NCBI RefSeq assembly: GCF_008831285.2
Contig: NC_045142.1
Coordinates: 8,592,713-8,656,712 of the forward strand
DNA: 64,000 nucleotides
Source of the DNA: Nymphaea colorata
Taxonomy: Eukaryota > Streptophyta > Magnoliopsida > Nymphaeales > Nymphaeaceae
Direction: 5' to 3'
This document shows, piece by piece, positions 50,501-56,500 of the stretch. The position numbers and the translations under genes are program-made. Every line of letters starts with the position of its first letter. Position 1 is the first letter of the stretch. The notes under the pieces are model-generated. The model saw nothing but the letters and a program-made list of their open reading frames with translations. It searched no databases and was not told the origin of the DNA.

Positions 50501-53500
50501 TATAGCTTTAACCTTGACAATATCAACCAATGCATTCTGAATCTGAATATAGTCCTCTACCTGGAATGAAAGATTTTAATCACCCTACTAGCTGAGCATA
50601 TGCCAGGCCCTTGATTGGCAATCGGGGCCCCAACCCATACAGGGTTAGGCTCAGTCATGAACACTACCCTCAGGCCATAGCCTGGGCTGGCCCAATAATT
50701 TATTTGGCCAGCTGGGTCCCATGGGCCTGTCAGGCATGATAAATCTAGGACAGCTAAAGGGTTCCTTATTATTTCATTACATCAAGAAATGGCCACAAGA
50801 AATGGTCGGTGAAGGCCCTTGTGGAGCATTACTACAGCATGTATGATGTGAACATGGAGGGGCTTAACCTCTACTAGAAGAGATCCTTGCTAACATTCGA
50901 TTACTGAAAATAAGGGAAACAGAAAGCATCACTGCCACTCACTTCCCTTTCCTTCCAACAGTGTCAACACAGCATCAACATCATCAAGTGTCAATCATCT
51001 GGTCCAACTGGCATCGTGCTCTTCATCCTCTATAGGAATGTCCAACTTTCCATTGAACAACACCCCTCAATTTCAACCAGGTTCTTTTTTCTCTTGGTTG
51101 GTGGTTAGCTTTGTTCATCCTTCCTTTTCTGTTTGTTATATATATTTGCATTCCCATATTCTTCTTTGTAGATCTATCGATAAAGGCATAAAGCTTTTTC
51201 CACTTAAATTTTTTCTTTTTTTCATTTATAAATCAGCCAAGTACTAGAAAGACAATCCAGTCCACAACCACAATAAACCTAGGCCAGCGACGAGCTTAGT
51301 TGTGAACACATCGCCTGGGTGTGAGTCCACACCCGTCGCGTAAGTACATCACTTACGCGACAAGTGTTAGAATGGCGCATCGTCGCACCTAGGCTGGATT
51401 AGGCGCTAGCATGCCTAGTGCATGGGAAGGTGAAATGTCACCTTCCCTTCAAATTAATGTCCTGCAATTTTATTCTACATTGATATACCATATATAATTA
51501 TATTATGCGCAGTCACATTATACAACTTCTGTTCTTTAAATACAGTTTGTTATACGTTAATTACATATTCTACATCAACTAACCAAGTGGAAGTTCCAGC
51601 CATACATTAAGTACATATTCTATAAAACCATGAATGTGTATATATATCTTATGTGCTCTAAAACATATTTTGTGGAACCTGTGCCAGCCCTCTTACCCAT
51701 GATAAAACCTAGGTTTATGGTAAAAAGACCACCAGTTTCTCTTGGTTAGTGAATGTCTAGTAATCAGAGCAATACATGCAGACCTCACTTCAATATAGTT
51801 TGATGTTAGAGCTGCAAAGAAGCAATATGAACTATGTAGATGATAGTCCAGACCTGAAGCCCATCAAAGGATGTTATTCTTTAATTGAAGCTCCTTTACT
51901 TCGATCTGCAAGGTAGTTGCGATTATAAAGCAGTCACCTTACTTGCTTCTACAAGTGATCTAAACTACATATATATATAGTATGATGTTGTTTCTGCTAA
52001 TTGTGTTGTCTAATCCTACACAGGCACTCATGCTCATCACTTTGACAGTGTGGAGCACACTATCTGCTTAGGAAAGATAGTCCTATTATGCAAGCGATTT
52101 TTGTATTATGTATGGCAGGTCTAGCCATACACCAAACGCGTAGGCAAAAGCTTTCACCATTTTATGTTCACTTCTGCTACACTATGATGTTTGGCTTTTA
52201 ACTTTGTACATATATTAATGGTGCTTCCACATTACTTGCATCTAAGGTTATGGATTCCTCTAGCCATCCATCCATCTGGATCTCACACAAGCAGCCCAAT
52301 ACAATGCATGGGGCTGCATGTGTGAAAGATCCAGATGAACGGATGACCAAAAGATTTCAGCTTCTCTATGTACATATATGTAGCAACAATAAAATTTTGA
52401 GCTAACAGATCTATTTATTATCTATATTCATTTCAAAAAAAATTACCAAAATAGATTAAAAAATACAAAATATGATTTTCCATGTCCAAGCTAGAACTCA
52501 GGTCCATATCTGTCTCCAGCCACCGAAGGATTTTTTTTTTTTTTAATGCTCCATACTGGGGAGTCAACTACACACACACACACACATATACCAATGTGAC
52601 AACTGACATAGTTCATAGCATTTGACAAGTTCATCCAACAACTTCCTTCACCCCATCCTACTGATTTGTCACCCTGATAACAACAGTATCTCAAACCTTC
52701 CTACTTCAAAAATAGAAACCTTCCAAAATCATTATTACTTAATTAAAGTCAAGAATCTGAAAATTTGAAGTAATTATTTTCTTCACTAATGAAGCCTAGT
52801 TAGAGTCATTCCTTCACAAGTGAGTGTGATCCCAGAGTTAACTGGTGTCTGCATTTAGACATTACATGTAATCAGAGTTAACCGGTATGTACATTAACAT
52901 TTAGCCTTCATAATGGCTTTTCTTTTCATTGGGAAAAAATTTAAATTTGATAGTTTACATTTGCTATTAAAATTATTTTTACAATATGCAATTCAAAAAT
53001 AATACTTGTGAATCTCTTTCTTACAATTAGTTGGATTCTAGTTTAAAATTTATTTCCTTAACCATAATAGGTGGTTTTGCAAATAGTCCAAGATAACTTA
53101 TATCATTAAGTAATACACTATAGGTATCATAAGAACATGCGCAAACGGTCTTTGACAAATTCATTAAGATATATTTCAGTTTTTAATATTTAGTAGACAT
53201 TGACGATGATGCATTTTTCTTGATAATCTTCTTCTGTCGATCCCTTGTTCATCTGCATATCAATGGCGATTTTCCTAGAGTTTGCATGTATCTATGTGTG
53301 CCTACGTTTGTGTTTGTGCATTTAATCTGTTCTAAGACAAAGTAGACAAAGTTGACCAAGTCAAAATGGACAAGAAAAGGCAGGAGTGCAATAACCACAA
53401 CTTGCTGAGCTTGACCATGTTGACACTGTACCTAAGTCCTCAAGGATCACGAAGGTGTATCTAACCACTTTTTGTGACTAATCCAGCTACTTCAGTAGGA

Positions 53501-56500
53501 TATAGGCCATCATTCAGCCCATCCATGGTAAAAGAAGTGCATGCCACCTGCTGTATGTGTCCGTTCACTCTTCCTTGTAGACCAAGTGGGTACTTGACAG
53601 GTTAACAAGTGGGAACACCATTTCCCAGTAGCAGATGGTGGGACCCAGCACATTATTCTTGTCAAAATTTTTCCGCTTATTAACTGATCTCAAATTCCGA
53701 CCTCTTCATTTAGCTGATGGTCCAAGCTAGCATAGAGATTCAAGCCCATGGAACTATTGGGCAGATGAAAGGCTCACTATGCCACATCCATCAGCAAAGT
53801 TTATGGAACCATAATAATCAGGCACTAACCAAGTCCAAAAGCATATTCATCCAGCAAAAACTAAATGCGACAAACTAAAAAAATGATCTCTTCCATACAT
53901 TTCATGCAGTCGAATAAACAGAGTCCATGGGATTTATCACGAGAAACAAAAAGTAAGGCTAATTTACATTACCTTGGTCATCAGAAAGAAGTGCCAAAAT
54001 ACGGTCAACAAGATCCTGTTTCAAGAGAAAGTGACAGGTTTCAGTTAGTGAAAAGAGTAAAGAAAACAAATAATCAGGAAAAACAACAACAAGATAAGAA
54101 AGAATCACACAGATCTTATTCAGATTCAACCATCACAGTCAAAGACACAAAAGCACAAAAAAACATAAAGTTGCAAAACCAAAAAATACTTGACATTGTT
54201 GCGCAAGGGTGGCACAGATTAATTAGAAACCATTATAGCTGTAAAAAATATACTAAATGAGCATAACAAGAAATCTAAAGCTTTGTATATTTTACACGAC
54301 AAGGTATGTTACACATAACCATAGACAAGCATGTGTCTGTGAGATTGCCAATGTCCTATGCATACACTGTATATGACTATATGTTCTAGCTTCATGAAAT
54401 AAATGGAGAAAAATGATGAGACATGTCAATACTTCAGAAAAGCAACCCAACACCAGGATTCAGCTTCCCTAGAGCCTAGAGGACAAACCTGCTTTTTTCC
54501 TTGCTTCGCAAGGCCTATTTGAGTCAAAACATCCTTCAATTCCTTTATTCGGAAATACTGAAGCTTTTCCTGAAAGAGGTAGAAACTTATTAACACACTT
54601 ACTGAATAAGAAAAATTAATCACTGCACAGGATACAAGTATTAAAAGCTCCATAATAACAAACCGATCTTCTCCATCCTAGAAGAAAAAACCAAAAGCCT
54701 AAAACAGCAAAATCATAGTGTCTACAAATAAACATGTGTCTAATTGGTCATTTAAATGATAAAATATTTTCAGAAGAAGAAAAAAATTGAGCTCTTCAGA
54801 ATGGCGAAACTGTAACAATGAAATTTAGTTTAATCATTTTTATGAGTAAAAATACACATTGCCACATTGGCCTTTATCAGTCGCATATATTGTACTATGA
54901 CTATTTTCAATCTGCCAATAAGAGGGAGGTTGACATTCAACTTCATTGTCTCTAATCATCCATAACTTTTTATCATTTAAAAATAGCTTTGTTTTTTCTC
55001 AATTGAAAATTTAGGACAGATTCAACCCCTAGACCTCAATTCTCTATACTGTTATGCAAAATGGTTCGTCTATAAAGCAGATTCTTCCTGCTGCATACAC
55101 AACTATCCATAAATCACATAGGAAACTTTTTGGTGGACATCAAAATCGAGATGCAGCTCCAGGCTGAGGCCTTGAGGAATCAAAAAATGAAAAGAACATG
55201 GCATCATAGTTGCATCAACAACTTTCTTACATGACTACTTGATAACCATAAAAGTTCTAATGGCTACTCAAATATGAGATGAAGTCATAGTATTGTAGCA
55301 TAAGCACATCAACTAACCAATAAACAGGAACAATATGTGACACTGGGACTGCCATAGTCCAAAAACTTAGTGACCTATATCAGCGATATTTCAAAATATC
55401 ACTCTAAACATTGCCAAGTTGAAGTTTCCAAACAATATCTAGTTTCTCAATGAAATCCGGAATTGCAAGAAATTCAAAACTGTGAAAACTATATACCACA
55501 GATTCACAATATATCATCTTTATGTGAAAGTATCGGAATTGCAAGAAATTCAAAACTGTGAAACTATATACCACAGATTCACAATAAATCATCTTTATGT
55601 GAAAGTATCTTTTGAGCTTTCTTTTTGCCACATTTTATTCCTAGTAGATGCCTTACGTTTAAAAAACCTTCATAGTAATCTTTGTTGGTTTTGCAACAAA
55701 ATAGCAGCATTATGTCACGTTTTTTCAAAAAGAAATTGTATATTTTACAATGTTTAATACTGACCTGATGAGACAGATTTAAAGGGAAAACTCCCCAATA
55801 AAATCCCAGTAAATTGTCAAGAATCAAATTAGCAGCTTAGCTACTATGTTCACAAAGAACAGAGATATAACACACTGCTCGTTTAATGGTCAAAAGTGTA
55901 CAAAGGCAGGTGCATAGGCCCTGGGCCACCAGCTTTTCAACTAGGCTACCACCTAGGCGCTGAAGTTAAAAAACGTTGTAGGATATCTTTCTCATTTTTT
56001 TCTTCATTTCCTTTTTCTTTCTTCTTTCCTTCTTTTTCTTTCTTTTTTCCCTTCCACTTCTTCGCCCATTTTTTCCTTTCATTTGCTGTTTGTGGCCTGC
56101 CAAGGTGCTGTCTACTCCTTTTTTAAGGTCCATGCCTTGTGACTACTCAGACTGCTCCAGAAAGCATCCCCTGAGGAACTGACACCCAGCGAACAAACAA
56201 TAATCCACCACTAGAAGTTCTTTTGTTCAGAAACAAAAGGACCCAAATGCTGCTGGAGGTTCACAGACTTGTCAGTTGTCACCATCTAGAGATGTCTTAT
56301 TTGTAAGCAAGCTAGCCAACAGGATTAATAAAATATTAGGGACAATTGGTGTTATCAAAATAAGCCTGCATTGGCCAATTCAAATCGAATTGGTGGCAAC
56401 TGGATTTGATTCCATAGCCAATTCAAGAGTGGCACCCACCTTGTTCTAACTAATTCTTTATATATTTTATAACTTTTTTAACTTTTTGATTGTTTTATAA

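Noticed and set aside
50600-50800. GC-rich block with GGCC and CAGGC repeats as a MITE
   Set aside because: No convincing inverted ends or target duplication.
55890-56130. Possible third copy of the L/M family (AGGCTACCACCTAGGCGC)
   Set aside because: Similarity is limited to a short GGCGC/CTAGG motif; no end motif or duplication was found.
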